The notes under the pieces were generated by a model. That model searched no databases. It saw only the letters and a list, made by a program, of their open reading frames with translations, and was not told the DNA's origin. From Terrabacter sp040702505 (lineage in GTDB: Bacteria > Actinomycetota > Actinomycetes > Actinomycetales > Dermatophilaceae), in the NCBI RefSeq assembly GCF_040702505.1, contig NZ_JBFBLC010000009.1:1-64000 (forward strand): a stretch of DNA of 64,000 nt, in the 5' to 3' direction. Positions 39,566 to 48,387 of this stretch are shown here, one piece after another (within the stretch, counting starts at the first letter, position 1; the number at the start of each line of letters is the position of its first letter). Both the position numbers and the translations under genes were made by a program.

Positions 39566-42500
39566 CGAGCCGTCGTCGCCCCGCTTCATCGGGGTGCGCC
39601 GGGCCCTCGTCACCGGCTGGTCGGCGGAGCCGGCCGGCCAGGTCAGGAGGGTGACCTCCTGTGCCGTCGGCGCCCACAGCCGGAAGCCCACGCGGCCTCC
39701 GGAGACGCTGACGCCGTAGTCGCCGCGAGCGGCCGACGGCGCGTAGAGCGCGTCGAGGGCGATGGCCGTCTGGGCGCCGGTGGCGTCGAGCAGCGAGCCT
39801 GTGGAGTCGTACATCGCGACGGCCACCTGGCCCCTGAGGATCTGCGGCATCTGACGGGCCGTGGCCTTGTCGGTGCGCAGGGCGACGTAGCCCTTGAGCT
39901 CGGGGTGGGAGGCCACGAGCGAGGCCGGCAGGCCGGCGGGGTCGCGGGTCAGTGTCGCCACGGACCCGCCGGTCACGGCCTCGGCGTCGAGGCCGAGGCC
40001 ACCGGTGGCCGACCAGTGCAGGCGCCAGGAGAGGGTCGCCGGGTCGGTGCCCGACGGGAGCGAGGCCGCCGGCCAGGCGACGAGGTCGGGGCCCACGACG
40101 TAGGCCTTGGACTTCGTCAGGTCGGGCGCCGCACCCGCGCGGCTGGTCTTGACCGAGATCGCGTGCGTCGACAGGACGTAGCTGATGGTCGTCAGCACAC
40201 CGTCGGCAGGGACGCTGAACGCGACGTTCGCGCCACCGGGCGCACCGCCGACCCCGTAGTTCTCGTCCCAACCGAGACCGTGCGCGACCTTGAACTCGTA
40301 GTTCCCAGCGGGGATCTGGTCGGTCGTGAAGGTGTAGGTGCCGTCGCCGTCCGGGTCCTCCAACCACGACCGCATGCACGACGGGTCCCAGTCGCCCGGG
40401 CAGCCGAGCTTGCTCTGGAAGCTGCCGGGCGCCGTGATGATCGGCCCCTGCGCATCGCTCGTCGCCCAGTGCGTTCGGTGGTCGTAGTAGAAGGTGACGG
40501 GCTTGCCCGCCGGGACGGTGTAGGCGATGTTGCCGCCGCCCTTGACCGCGCCGGCGCCGTAGTTCTCGTCCCACGACTTGTTGATCGCGGCCTTGTACTC
40601 GTAGTCACCGGCCGGGATCGAGTCGTAGGAGCCCTTCCAGACCTCGTCCTTCGGGTCGAGGGCCAGCTGCGCCTGGGTGCAGTCCGGCTGCCAGTCGCCG
40701 GGGCAGCCCATCTCGGAGTTGTGGCTGCCCGGGACGCTGACGTTGTCGGGCTGCGTGACGGGACCGACACCGCCCGTGCTGCTGCCGCTGCCGGAGCTCG
40801 TCGGCTGGCCGACGATGCCGTAGGTAGAGGTGGCGGAGACGTGCCCGGCGATGTCCTTGGCCACCATGCGGTACTCGACGAGCGTGCCCTTGGCGAGGCC
40901 GGACACGTCGTGGAAGACGCGGTAGGGGGCGTTGTCATCGGTGCCGATCGGCGTCCAGGTGGAGGTTCCGACCGGCCGCTGGAGGAAGGTCACCTCGGCG
41001 AAGCTGCTGCCGGGCAGGGCCGCACCGATCTCGGCCCGGCCACCGACCACGCCACCCGCACTGGGCGAGGTGGGGTAGATCGCGGGCGCCGACTTCGGCT
41101 GGGCCATGGTGTCGTTGGCCTTGTAGACGGCCACGGACAGCGGGGGCACGGTCACCGTGACCCGGCCGTCGGCGGCGACCCGCAGGTCCGAGGTGGCGCC
41201 GAGGAGCGGCACGAGCTTCGAGCGGGCCGAGTAGGTGGAGAAGGTCGCCGTCTTGGCGGTGGTGGCGTTGTTGGCCACGACGACGTACTCGCGCTTGGCC
41301 GCCTTGTCGATGCGGCTGATGGCGTAGATGCCGGCTGCGTCGGAGGCGTAGCGGTGCACCTGGGCGCCGTCGGCGAGCGCCGGGTTGGCGGCTCGCAGCG
41401 CCGAGAGCTGCTTGATCCGGCGGTAGAGCGGCGCGGTGGTGTCGTAGTGGTCGCCGGTGCCTTCCGGCTTGTCGCTGCCGACGATGACGTCGTCCTGGTA
41501 GATCGGCGTCTTCGTGCCGAACATGTCCTGGCGCGCGCGCTTGTCGCCGAAGTCGCTCGTCGGGCCGGTGAAGCCCTGCTCGTCGCCGTAGTAGACGACC
41601 GGCTGGCCACGCGTGAGGAACATCAGCGAGTTGGCCAGCTCGTCGCGCGCGAGCAGGTCGGCGCCCTTGGCGCCGCCGGCGAGGAGCATCGCGCCGACGC
41701 GGCCCATGTCGTGGTTGCCGAGGAAGGTCGGCAGCTCGTAGGCGTTGGAGTCCGTGTCGGTGTAGTAGTCGTCGCCGGCGAACAGGTCGCGTATGCCGGT
41801 CGTCGCCTTGCCCTGCGCGAAGCCGAGCGCGGCCCCCTGGAAGCCGAAGTCGAGCGTCGCGGGCAGCTTGCCCTGGGTCGTGAACTGGCTCATGTAGCTC
41901 GGGTTGGCGTCGTAGACCTCACCGAACATGAAGAAGTTCTTCTTGCCCGTCGCGGCCGCGTGCTGGAGGATCGCCGGCGAGAACGACTGCCAGAACTGCA
42001 TGTTCACGTGCTTGACGGTGTCGATGCGGAAGCCGTCGACGCCGAAGTCGACCCACGACTTGTAGATGTCCTCCATGCCGGAGACGACCTTGGGGTTCTC
42101 GGTGAAGAGGTCGTCGAGGCCGGAGAAGTCGCCATAGGTGGCCGACTCGCCGGCATACGTCGAGTCACCGCGGTTGTGGTAGAGCGTCGGGTCGTTGAGC
42201 CAGGCCGGGACCTTGACGTCCTTGTCGGCGTCGGCGACCTTCGGCACGTAGGGGAAGGAGGTCGCGGCCGACATCGCGGGGAAGCAGTCGGGGACCGTGG
42301 CCGAGCCCGTGCAGGCGGGCTTGCCTGCCACGGCCGCGTCGTCGAAGACGTTGCCCTGCGCGTCCTTGTAGGGCTTGCTCGCCTTCGGCACGTAGGTGTA
42401 GCTGCCGCCGTCGTAGGAGATGACGTCGGCGGTGTGGTTGGTGATGATGTCGAAGAAGACCTTCATCCCCTTGGCGTGGGCCGCCGCGATGAGCGCCTTC

Positions 42501-43279
42501 ATGTCGGAGTTCGTGCCCAGGTGCGGGTCGATCTGCGTGAAGTCGGTGATCCAGTAGCCGTGGTAGCCGGCGCTGGCGTCAGAGCCCGCGCCCTGGACCG
42601 GGCGGTTCTTGAAGGACGGCGTCAGCCAGATCGCCGTGGTGCCCAGGCCCTTGATGTAGTCGAGCCTGCTCGTCAGGCCCTTGAGGTCACCGCCGTGGTA
42701 GAAGCCCTCGTTGCTCGGGTCGAAGCCCGTCGTCATCGGGCCCCCGGTGAGGCCGCCACGGTCGTTGGTGGTGTCACCGTTGGCGAAGCGGTCGGCCATG
42801 ACGAAGTAGAAGCGCTCCCTCGTCGAGAGGTTGCGCAGCGACGGGGTCGCGAGCTTGGCGTCGGCAGCCGTGGCGGCGCCCGGCAGGTCGGTGGGGGCCA
42901 CGCCCACGGCATGCGTCGTATCGTCGTAGGTGAAGCGGATGGTGGCCGGCCCGGCGAGGACGAGGGGGACGTTGCCGCCGTCCTGGCCGTAGCTCTCGCT
43001 CCACGAGTGGTTGATCGCGACCTTCAGCTCGTAGCTGCCCGCGGGCACCCGGAACTCGGCGGCGTACGTGCTCGTGCCGGGCTGGAGCGCGAGGTCGGTC
43101 TTCGCGCAGTCCGGCTGCCAGTCGGCTCCGCAGCCGAGCTCGTCCTGCAGCGAGCCGACGAGGGTCGCCGTGCGCGGACCCTCCGCCCGGGCGGTAGGTG
43201 CCCCGGCCAGCGGGACGGCCAGTCCGGCCAGGACGAGGGCCGAGATGCTGGCGACGGACAGGGCCGGGCGACGGCGCAT
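39563..43279 (-). CDS. Amylopullulanase, N-terminal alpha-amylase part, ends at an in-frame TAG
   Basis: Secreted starch-degrading enzyme, 1238 aa to the TAG. ATG 43279 follows AAAGGAG and opens a signal peptide cleaved near residue 32 (GAPTARA). The order is: an X25-type module (~42-130), an alpha-amylase GH13 domain (~150-690), an Ig-like segment (~700-790), two more X25-type modules (EMGCPGDWQPDC and KLGCPGDWDPSC) and a pullulanase N-terminal/CBM48-like region to the end. Catalytic residues are D420 (VDGFRIDTVKH), E454 (FMFGEVYD) and D524 (FLGNHDMGR). It could still be an active secreted amylase without the pullulanase half. The full frame including the C-terminal part would be about 1,940 residues. 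Confidence 0.88.
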   Translation of the reverse strand: MRRRPALSVASISALVLAGLAVPLAGAPTARAEGPRTATLVGSLQDELGCGADWQPDCAKTDLALQPGTSTYAAEFRVPAGSYELKVAINHSWSESYGQDGGNVPLVLAGPATIRFTYDDTTHAVGVAPTDLPGAATAADAKLATPSLRNLSTRERFYFVMADRFANGDTTNDRGGLTGGPMTTGFDPSNEGFYHGGDLKGLTSRLDYIKGLGTTAIWLTPSFKNRPVQGAGSDASAGYHGYWITDFTQIDPHLGTNSDMKALIAAAHAKGMKVFFDIITNHTADVISYDGGSYTYVPKASKPYKDAQGNVFDDAAVAGKPACTGSATVPDCFPAMSAATSFPYVPKVADADKDVKVPAWLNDPTLYHNRGDSTYAGESATYGDFSGLDDLFTENPKVVSGMEDIYKSWVDFGVDGFRIDTVKHVNMQFWQSFSPAILQHAAATGKKNFFMFGEVYDANPSYMSQFTTQGKLPATLDFGFQGAALGFAQGKATTGIRDLFAGDDYYTDTDSNAYELPTFLGNHDMGRVGAMLLAGGAKGADLLARDELANSLMFLTRGQPVVYYGDEQGFTGPTSDFGDKRARQDMFGTKTPIYQDDVIVGSDKPEGTGDHYDTTAPLYRRIKQLSALRAANPALADGAQVHRYASDAAGIYAISRIDKAAKREYVVVANNATTAKTATFSTYSARSKLVPLLGATSDLRVAADGRVTVTVPPLSVAVYKANDTMAQPKSAPAIYPTSPSAGGVVGGRAEIGAALPGSSFAEVTFLQRPVGTSTWTPIGTDDNAPYRVFHDVSGLAKGTLVEYRMVAKDIAGHVSATSTYGIVGQPTSSGSGSSTGGVGPVTQPDNVSVPGSHNSEMGCPGDWQPDCTQAQLALDPKDEVWKGSYDSIPAGDYEYKAAINKSWDENYGAGAVKGGGNIAYTVPAGKPVTFYYDHRTHWATSDAQGPIITAPGSFQSKLGCPGDWDPSCMRSWLEDPDGDGTYTFTTDQIPAGNYEFKVAHGLGWDENYGVGGAPGGANVAFSVPADGVLTTISYVLSTHAISVKTSRAGAAPDLTKSKAYVVGPDLVAWPAASLPSGTDPATLSWRLHWSATGGLGLDAEAVTGGSVATLTRDPAGLPASLVASHPELKGYVALRTDKATARQMPQILRGQVAVAMYDSTGSLLDATGAQTAIALDALYAPSAARGDYGVSVSGGRVGFRLWAPTAQEVTLLTWPAGSADQPVTRARRTPMKRGDDGS

Positions 43280-43381
43280 GCGCACTCCTTTGTGGGCTCG
43301 GTCGCACCCGCCCGTGTCTGGACGCTCGACCACCGGAGGAGAACGTAGCGCCCATATCGGACACCGCGCCAGACGTGCACT

Positions 43382-43413
43382 GCAACTTTTTGCACAATGG
43401 CTCAGAAAGTTGC
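43382..43413 (-). promoter_or_regulatory. Inverted repeat upstream of the amylopullulanase gene, possible LacI/MalR-type operator
   Basis: GCAACTTT (43382-43389) and AAAGTTGC (43406-43413) are perfect inverted 8-mers about 105-135 bp before the ATG at 43279. The left arm is overlapped by TGCA repeats (CTGCAACTTTTTGCAC). Actinobacterial maltose regulators of the LacI family use TTGCA-rich operators; assignment is inference. Confidence 0.45.
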
Positions 43414-43464
43414 GTGGTTCTTGCTCGATCCGTCAGAAGTGGCCGGGGTCGAGGAGGCGCCCCC

Positions 43465-44475
43465 TCAGCGACTCAGGCCACCGGGGCTCGAGACGAGGGT
43501 GCGCACCGCCGAGGAGAAGTCGGCGACCCGCGTCAGCGTCACCGGACCGGATGGCACCTCGATGCCCTCGGGCCAGCCGGGCCCCCCGATGACGACCTCG
43601 AGCGGCCAGTCGACGGCCGCGAGCTGCTGCCACAACGCCTCCGCGCGCTGACGGGGCAGCGACGCCCAGAGGAAGACCGCACGAGGTCGGGACTCGCGCA
43701 GGGTCGACACCAGCGCCTCGGACGGAACCCGCGGACCGAGGAAGAGGCACGCCACGCCGTTACGGGACAGCTCGGCCTCGAGCGCGAGCAGCGGCAGGTG
43801 GTGCTGCTCGTCGTCGGCCCCGGCCAGTACGACCGGCGAGCCGGCCACGCGAAGGCGGTTGGCGCGCACGACGGCGCGCAGCTCCGACTGCAGCAGCTCG
43901 CTGGTCAGGTGCTCGGACTGCACCCCGAGGCGCCCCTCCTGCCAGAGGTCACCCACCCGGCGCAGCGCCGGCGCGAAGACGTCGACCCAGGCCCGGCCCA
44001 CGTCGGACCGGCGCATCACCTGCCGGTAGAGCTGCGCCATGGTGCGTGGGTCGAGGGCGCGCGCGGCGGCGACGATCGCCTCCACGAGCGCAGCGGAATC
44101 GTCCAGAGTCGATCCGGACGCACCCCCCGCTACCGTCTCGGACGAGCCACCGAGGGCCGGCGATGCGTCAAGCTGCTCGACCACGGCTACGGAGTCCATG
44201 GCCAGGACGGAGTCGGCCGCGCTCTGTGCCGGCACGCCCTGGGCGGTGAGCCGTGCCATCAGGCGCACGCGGCTGATGTCCATCTCGATGTAGCGCCGAT
44301 GGTTGCCGCTGGTGCGCAGGCTGGGACCGACGCCGTGGCGTCGGTCCCAGGAGCGCAACGTCGGAGCGGCGATGCCAAGGCGCTCGGAGACCACGCCCAC
44401 GGGCCAGCCCAGCCGCGGCACCTGCTCGGGGTCGAACTCCGACTCCGAGGGCGTGGCTGCGGGGGGTTGCGTCAT
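43465..44475 (-). CDS. MerR-family regulator with B12-binding domain, CarH/LitR-like photoreceptor
   Basis: Regulator of 336 aa. The N-terminal MerR winged helix spans residues 23-95 (GWPVGVVSERLGIAAPTLRS, RTSGNHRRY). A Gly/Ser linker follows, then a four-helix bundle (~125-205) and a cobalamin-binding Rossmann fold (~212-330). The motif W178-x9-E188-H189 (LWQEGRLGVQSEHLTSELL) and the lower-ligand candidate H225 in DDEQHHLPLL match the W-x9-EH and ExH residues of CarH, with GG at 297-298 near the C-terminus. In CarH/LitR, adenosylcobalamin-bound tetramers repress in the dark and light releases them. The ATG at 44475 faces the divergent Wbl gene across 200 bp. Cobalamin binding is inferred from residues only. 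Confidence 0.8.
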   Translation of the reverse strand: MTQPPAATPSESEFDPEQVPRLGWPVGVVSERLGIAAPTLRSWDRRHGVGPSLRTSGNHRRYIEMDISRVRLMARLTAQGVPAQSAADSVLAMDSVAVVEQLDASPALGGSSETVAGGASGSTLDDSAALVEAIVAAARALDPRTMAQLYRQVMRRSDVGRAWVDVFAPALRRVGDLWQEGRLGVQSEHLTSELLQSELRAVVRANRLRVAGSPVVLAGADDEQHHLPLLALEAELSRNGVACLFLGPRVPSEALVSTLRESRPRAVFLWASLPRQRAEALWQQLAAVDWPLEVVIGGPGWPEGIEVPSGPVTLTRVADFSSAVRTLVSSPGGLSR

Positions 44476-44568
44476 TCGTTGATCACCGTCCGATGTGGGG
44501 GCCGACGCGGGCGGGGCGGTCCGAGATTCCCGTCATGGACCACCCCGACCCCGTTCGGCCACCCCGAT

Positions 44569-44617
44569 CATAAACTTATGCATGGCTCTTGTGCAATGCG
44601 TAGGTGTTGCGTAAGTT
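44569..44617 (+). promoter_or_regulatory. Wbl promoter with adjacent inverted repeat
   Basis: -35 TTGTGC (44589-44594), a 17-bp spacer and -10 TAAGTT (44612-44617) precede the Wbl gene by about 60 bp. The hexamer TGCGTA occurs twice, 13 bp apart, in the spacer and -10 region. Just upstream, CATAAACTTATG (44569-44580) is a near-palindrome in AT-rich sequence and a candidate site for the divergent MerR-type regulator. Confidence 0.5.
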
Positions 44618-44675
44618 CTGCATCAGATCGCCACTTGGCTGCATCGCAGGCTCCGCCCCACTCCAGGAGGAAGCA

Positions 44676-44957
44676 ATGACCATCACCCGCCTTCCGCGTC
44701 CCACGTACTCCTCCTACGAGTGGCAGGAGCAGGGCCGGTGCCGGACCAAGGCCGTCGAGCAGTTCTTCGCCGACGACCACGACCTCGACCAGCGCGAGCG
44801 CCGGGAGCAGACCGAGGCGGCGCGCATGGTCTGCGGCGGCTGCCCGGTGCGGCAGCAGTGCCTCGACCACGCCCTGCGGGTGCCTGAGACCTTCGGGATC
44901 TGGGGCGGCACGACGCCCACCGAGCGCGCCCAGATGCTGTGGGACGTCGCCGGCTGA
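44676..44957 (+). CDS. WhiB-like (Wbl) iron-sulfur transcription factor
   Basis: Actinobacteria-specific protein of 93 aa. Four cluster cysteines are C22, C53, C56 and C62 (RC...MVCGGCPVRQQC), followed by the GIWGGT turn and a short basic/acidic tail (TPTERAQMLWD). Wbl proteins bind sigma factor region 4 through a 4Fe-4S cluster. The size and the acidic DDHDLDQRERREQTEAAR insert resemble WblE/WhiB1-like members. ATG 44676 follows AGGAGGAAG, an excellent ribosome-binding site. It is divergent from the CarH/LitR-like gene. Confidence 0.95.
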   Translation: MTITRLPRPTYSSYEWQEQGRCRTKAVEQFFADDHDLDQRERREQTEAARMVCGGCPVRQQCLDHALRVPETFGIWGGTTPTERAQMLWDVAG

Positions 44958-44966
44958 GCGAGTCGC

Positions 44967-45497
44967 TCAGCGGACGGCGAGCGCGATCACCTCGGCGGTG
45001 GGCAGGCCCGCCAGGGCCGAGCCGTCGAGCAGCAGCTTCGCCCCGCGTACGCCGGCCCCCACCACGACGAGCCCCGCGGCCACGACCGCCTCGTCGACGA
45101 GGACGGGCCAGTCCGCGGGCAGCCCAACGGGCGTGATGCCTCCCTGCTGCATCCCCGTGGCCTCCTGCGCCAGGGCCTGGTCCGCGAACGAGATCTTGCG
45201 CGCCCCCAGGTGCTTGCGCACGACACGGTTGATGTCCGCGCGGTCGGTGGCCAGCACCATGACGGCGGCGTGTGTCGTCGTCTCTCCGCGGCGCGCCTCC
45301 ACGACGACGCAGTTCGCCGAGGCCTCGGGCGCCACGTCGTAGGCCTCGCAGAACGCCGCCGTGTCGGCGAGCGATGCGTCGATCGGCGCGACGCGGGCGC
45401 CGGGCACGTGTCCGAGCGCTGCCGCCACCGGCGGCGCGAGCAGGTCGGGCCGCTCCGAGGCGGCCACCCATGTCAGGTTTCCTTCGGCACTGGGCAT
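44967..45497 (-). CDS. YbaK/EbsC-family aminoacyl-tRNA deacylase-like protein
   Basis: Protein of 176 aa with the YbaK/ProX editing fold: ANCVVVEARRGETTTHAAVM, VRKHLGARKISFADQAL and QQGGITPVGLPADWPVLVDE. Members hydrolyse mischarged Cys-tRNA(Pro) or related tRNAs; the conserved Lys/Gly-rich pocket (GGITPVG) is present. ATG 45497 is chosen because the upstream frame is intergenic and carries the octamer GTATGCCG. The Wbl gene ends only 9 bp away on the other strand. Confidence 0.87.
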   Translation of the reverse strand: MPSAEGNLTWVAASERPDLLAPPVAAALGHVPGARVAPIDASLADTAAFCEAYDVAPEASANCVVVEARRGETTTHAAVMVLATDRADINRVVRKHLGARKISFADQALAQEATGMQQGGITPVGLPADWPVLVDEAVVAAGLVVVGAGVRGAKLLLDGSALAGLPTAEVIALAVR

Positions 45498-45593
45498 GCC
45501 GAGAGCGTATGCCGCCCGCTGCCGTCCAGCGGAGCGCCCCGCCACCCGAGGGCGCCGATCAGGCCGCCCCTCCAACCCCGGGCCGCGCCCCGC

Positions 45594-46643
45594 TCAGCCC
45601 GCAAACTCGGCCACGACGGTGGCCGCCGGCACAGCCCGCGCCGCACGCCACCCGGTGCCGGCCCACAGGGCCAGCAGGTCGGAGCGGTCCGCCGCGGCCG
45701 ACGCCCGGCGCAGCGGGACGGTCACGTGGTGGACCTCCGGGTAGGCGGCGGGTGCGTGCCCGTCGTGGCGGCGGACGAAGTCGGTCTCGAGACCGCGGGC
45801 GAGGCGGCCGGAGTAGGCCCGCGTCACCGCGGTGCGCTGGTGGGCCGGGTCCGTCAGGGCGCGGCGGTAGGCCAGGCCCGTTCCCGCCTCGGGCGTCAGG
45901 AGCAGGGCCGTGCCCACCTGCACGGCGTTTGCCCCGGCGGCCCGCACCTCGGCGGCACGCTCGTGAGTGGCGATCCCGCCCGCGGCCACGACCGGCGCCT
46001 GCGTCTCCGCGCGCACGGCCACGACGAGGTCGACCAGGTCGAGGTCGCACGGCTGCTTCAACGGGTCCAGGGTGCCGCGGTGGCCACCGGCCTCCGCCCC
46101 CTGGACGCACAGGGCGTCGACGCCGGCGTCGAGGGCCGCCCGCGCCTCCTCCACGTCGGTGACCGTGGCGACGGTCTCGATCCCCGCGCGTCGCAGCTCA
46201 CCGATGACCGCGGTGCTCGGCAGCCCGAACGTGAAGGACACCAGCGGGACCCGCTCGCGGACGACGAGGTCGAGCTTGCGCTCCCAGTCGTCGTCGTCGC
46301 CCGGACGCGGCTCCCCCGGCTCGGCCCCGAGCGAGCGGGCGTCGTCGGCCAGGAGGTCGCGGTAGGCCGCCACCGCCTGCGCCCGCTCCGTCCCGTCCAG
46401 CTCGCCCGGCCCCACGGCATACGCGTTCGCCTGGGCGGGGACGAAGAGGTTGACGCCGAACGGCCGTGAGGAGGCGTCCCAGACGTCCGCGATGGCGGCG
46501 GCCAGCTGAGGGGCGCTCAGGTAGCCGCCGGCGAGGATCCCCAGGCCACCCGCCTCCCCGACCGCGGCGACGAGCTCGGGGGTCGTCGGTCCCCCGGCCA
46601 TCGGGGCGCCGACGACACCGGTCTCCACCGACTGCAGCAGCAT
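45594..46643 (-). CDS. Nitronate monooxygenase-family flavoprotein
   Basis: FMN-dependent TIM-barrel enzyme of 349 aa, 2-nitropropane dioxygenase family. It begins with GVVGAPMAGGPTTPELVAAV and continues with GGLGILAGGYLS, FGVNLFVP, CVQGAEAGGHRG (with the catalytic-type His), VVAAGGIATHERAAEVRAAG and NAVQVGTALLLTPEAG. These are typical phosphate- and flavin-binding elements. The natural substrate may be propionate-3-nitronate or unknown. It lies 18 bp downstream of the ABC-F gene on the same strand. Confidence 0.9.
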   Translation of the reverse strand: MLLQSVETGVVGAPMAGGPTTPELVAAVGEAGGLGILAGGYLSAPQLAAAIADVWDASSRPFGVNLFVPAQANAYAVGPGELDGTERAQAVAAYRDLLADDARSLGAEPGEPRPGDDDDWERKLDLVVRERVPLVSFTFGLPSTAVIGELRRAGIETVATVTDVEEARAALDAGVDALCVQGAEAGGHRGTLDPLKQPCDLDLVDLVVAVRAETQAPVVAAGGIATHERAAEVRAAGANAVQVGTALLLTPEAGTGLAYRRALTDPAHQRTAVTRAYSGRLARGLETDFVRRHDGHAPAAYPEVHHVTVPLRRASAAADRSDLLALWAGTGWRAARAVPAATVVAEFAG

Positions 46644-46661
46644 GGCCCGACGCTACTCCGG

Positions 46662-48344
46662 TCAGCGGGGGCGGACGACCCGTCCCTCGTCCCACACCGG
46701 CTCGTTCGACTCATAGACGCGCCCGTCGGCACCGAAGACGAGGAAGCGGTCGAAGCCGCGAGCGAACCACCGGTCGTGGGTGACCGCGACGACGGTGCCC
46801 TCGAACGCCTCGAGCCCCTCCTCGAGCGCCTCGGCCGACTGGAGGTCGAGGTTGTCGGTGGGCTCGTCGAGCAGCAGCATCGTGGCCCCCGACAGCTCGA
46901 GCAGCAGGATCTGGAACCGCGCCTGCTGACCGCCTGAGAGCGACTCGAACCGCTGCTCCCCCGACCGGGCCAGCTCGTAGCGGTCGAGCGCCCGCGCCGC
47001 CTGCTCCCTCGGCATCCCGTCGCGGTGCTCGTCGCCGCGGTGCAGGATCTCGAGGAGCGTGCGGCCCACGAGCGACGGGTGCTCGTGCGTCTGGGCGAAC
47101 CAGCCCGGCCGGACGCGCGAGCCCAGGCGCACCGTGCCGGAGTGCTCCACCGGCACCGGGCGCACGTCGCCGACCGGCTGGTGCTCGCGCTCCGGGTCGG
47201 TGCCGCCCGATGCGAGCAGCCGCAGGAAGTGCGACTTGCCCGAGCCGTTGCTGCCGAGGATGGCCATGCGCTCGCCGTACCAGACCTCGAGGTCGAAGGG
47301 CTTCATCAGACCGGTCAGCTCGAGGCCGGTGGCCACGACCGCCCGCTTGGCCGTGCGGCCACCGGTCAGGCGCATCCGCACCGACTGCGTCATCGGCGTC
47401 TCCTCGGGCGGCCCCGCCTCCTCGAACTTGGCGAGGCGAGTCTGCGCCGCCTGGTAGCGCGAGGCCATGCCGTCGTTGAACTTGGCCTTGACCTTCAGGG
47501 TCTGCACCAGCGTCTTGAGCTTGACGTGCTCCTCGTCCCAGCGCCGGCGCAGCTCCTCCAGTCGCGCGTTGCGGTCGGCGCGAGCCTGCGCATAGGTGCC
47601 GAAGCGGCCGGGGTGCACCCAGAGCGTGGCCCCGGCCGGCCCCGGCTCGAGCGTCGCGACCCTCGTGGCCACCCGGTCGAGCAGCTCGCGGTCGTGGCTG
47701 ATGAAGAGCACCGTCTTCGGCGAGGCGACGAGCGCCTCCTCGAGCCAGCGCTTCGTCGGCACGTCGAGGTAGTTGTCCGGCTCGTCGAGGAGCAGCACGT
47801 CCTCGGGCCCGCGCAGCAGCGCCTCGAGGACCAGGCGCTTCTGCTCGCCACCGGAGAGGGTCGTGACCTTGCGCCACTGGGCCTTCTCGTACGGCACGCC
47901 CAGCGCGGCGACCGTGCACTTGTCCCAGAGCGTCTCCTGCTCGTAGCCGCCGGCCTCGCCCCATTCGACGAGGGCGTGCGCGTACGCCATCTGGTCGGCC
48001 TCGGAGTCGCGCTCCATCATCAGCAGCTCGGTGCGGTCGACCTCCTCGGCGGCCGCACGCAGCCGTTCCGGGGCGACGGAGACCAGCAGGTCGCGCACCG
48101 TGGTGTCGTCGCGCACCTTGCCGATGAACTGACGCATCACGCCGAGGCCACCCGAGCGGGTGACCGCGCCCTCGTGGGCTGCCAGGTCACCGGCGATGAT
48201 CCGCGTCAGCGTCGTCTTGCCCGTGCCGTTCGGCCCGACGAGGGCGATCTTTGCCCCCTCACCGACCCGCAGCGAGACGTCGTTCAGCAGGGGCCTGCCG
48301 TCGGGCAGGCTGAAGGAGAGGGAGTTGACATCGACGTGGCCCAC
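46662..48344 (-). CDS. ABC-F family ATPase
   Basis: Soluble protein of about 560 aa with two ABC cassettes and no membrane domain. Cassette 1 has GPNGTGKTT, LSGGEQKRL and LLLDEPDNYLD; cassette 2 has GSNGSGKS, LSGGQQARFQILLLE and LLLDEPTDNLD. The charged linker (ARLEELRRRWDEEHVKLKTL) is the part that reaches into the ribosome in ABC-F proteins. Such proteins rescue stalled ribosomes or protect against antibiotics; which applies here cannot be told. GTG 48344 gives MGHVDVNSLSF; a TTG at 48353 is the alternative. Confidence 0.9.
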   Translation of the reverse strand: MGHVDVNSLSFSLPDGRPLLNDVSLRVGEGAKIALVGPNGTGKTTLTRIIAGDLAAHEGAVTRSGGLGVMRQFIGKVRDDTTVRDLLVSVAPERLRAAAEEVDRTELLMMERDSEADQMAYAHALVEWGEAGGYEQETLWDKCTVAALGVPYEKAQWRKVTTLSGGEQKRLVLEALLRGPEDVLLLDEPDNYLDVPTKRWLEEALVASPKTVLFISHDRELLDRVATRVATLEPGPAGATLWVHPGRFGTYAQARADRNARLEELRRRWDEEHVKLKTLVQTLKVKAKFNDGMASRYQAAQTRLAKFEEAGPPEETPMTQSVRMRLTGGRTAKRAVVATGLELTGLMKPFDLEVWYGERMAILGSNGSGKSHFLRLLASGGTDPEREHQPVGDVRPVPVEHSGTVRLGSRVRPGWFAQTHEHPSLVGRTLLEILHRGDEHRDGMPREQAARALDRYELARSGEQRFESLSGGQQARFQILLLELSGATMLLLDEPTDNLDLQSAEALEEGLEAFEGTVVAVTHDRWFARGFDRFLVFGADGRVYESNEPVWDEGRVVRPR

Positions 48345-48387
48345 GGCAGACAAGCCTGTCGTATGCCGTGGGCCCGCGTCACGCGGG

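Noticed and set aside
39404..43348. 1314-codon open frame on the plus strand opposite the amylopullulanase gene
   Set aside because: It is the antisense shadow of a high-GC gene: Val/Arg/Gly/Asp-rich with no domain, while the minus strand carries complete GH13 motifs.
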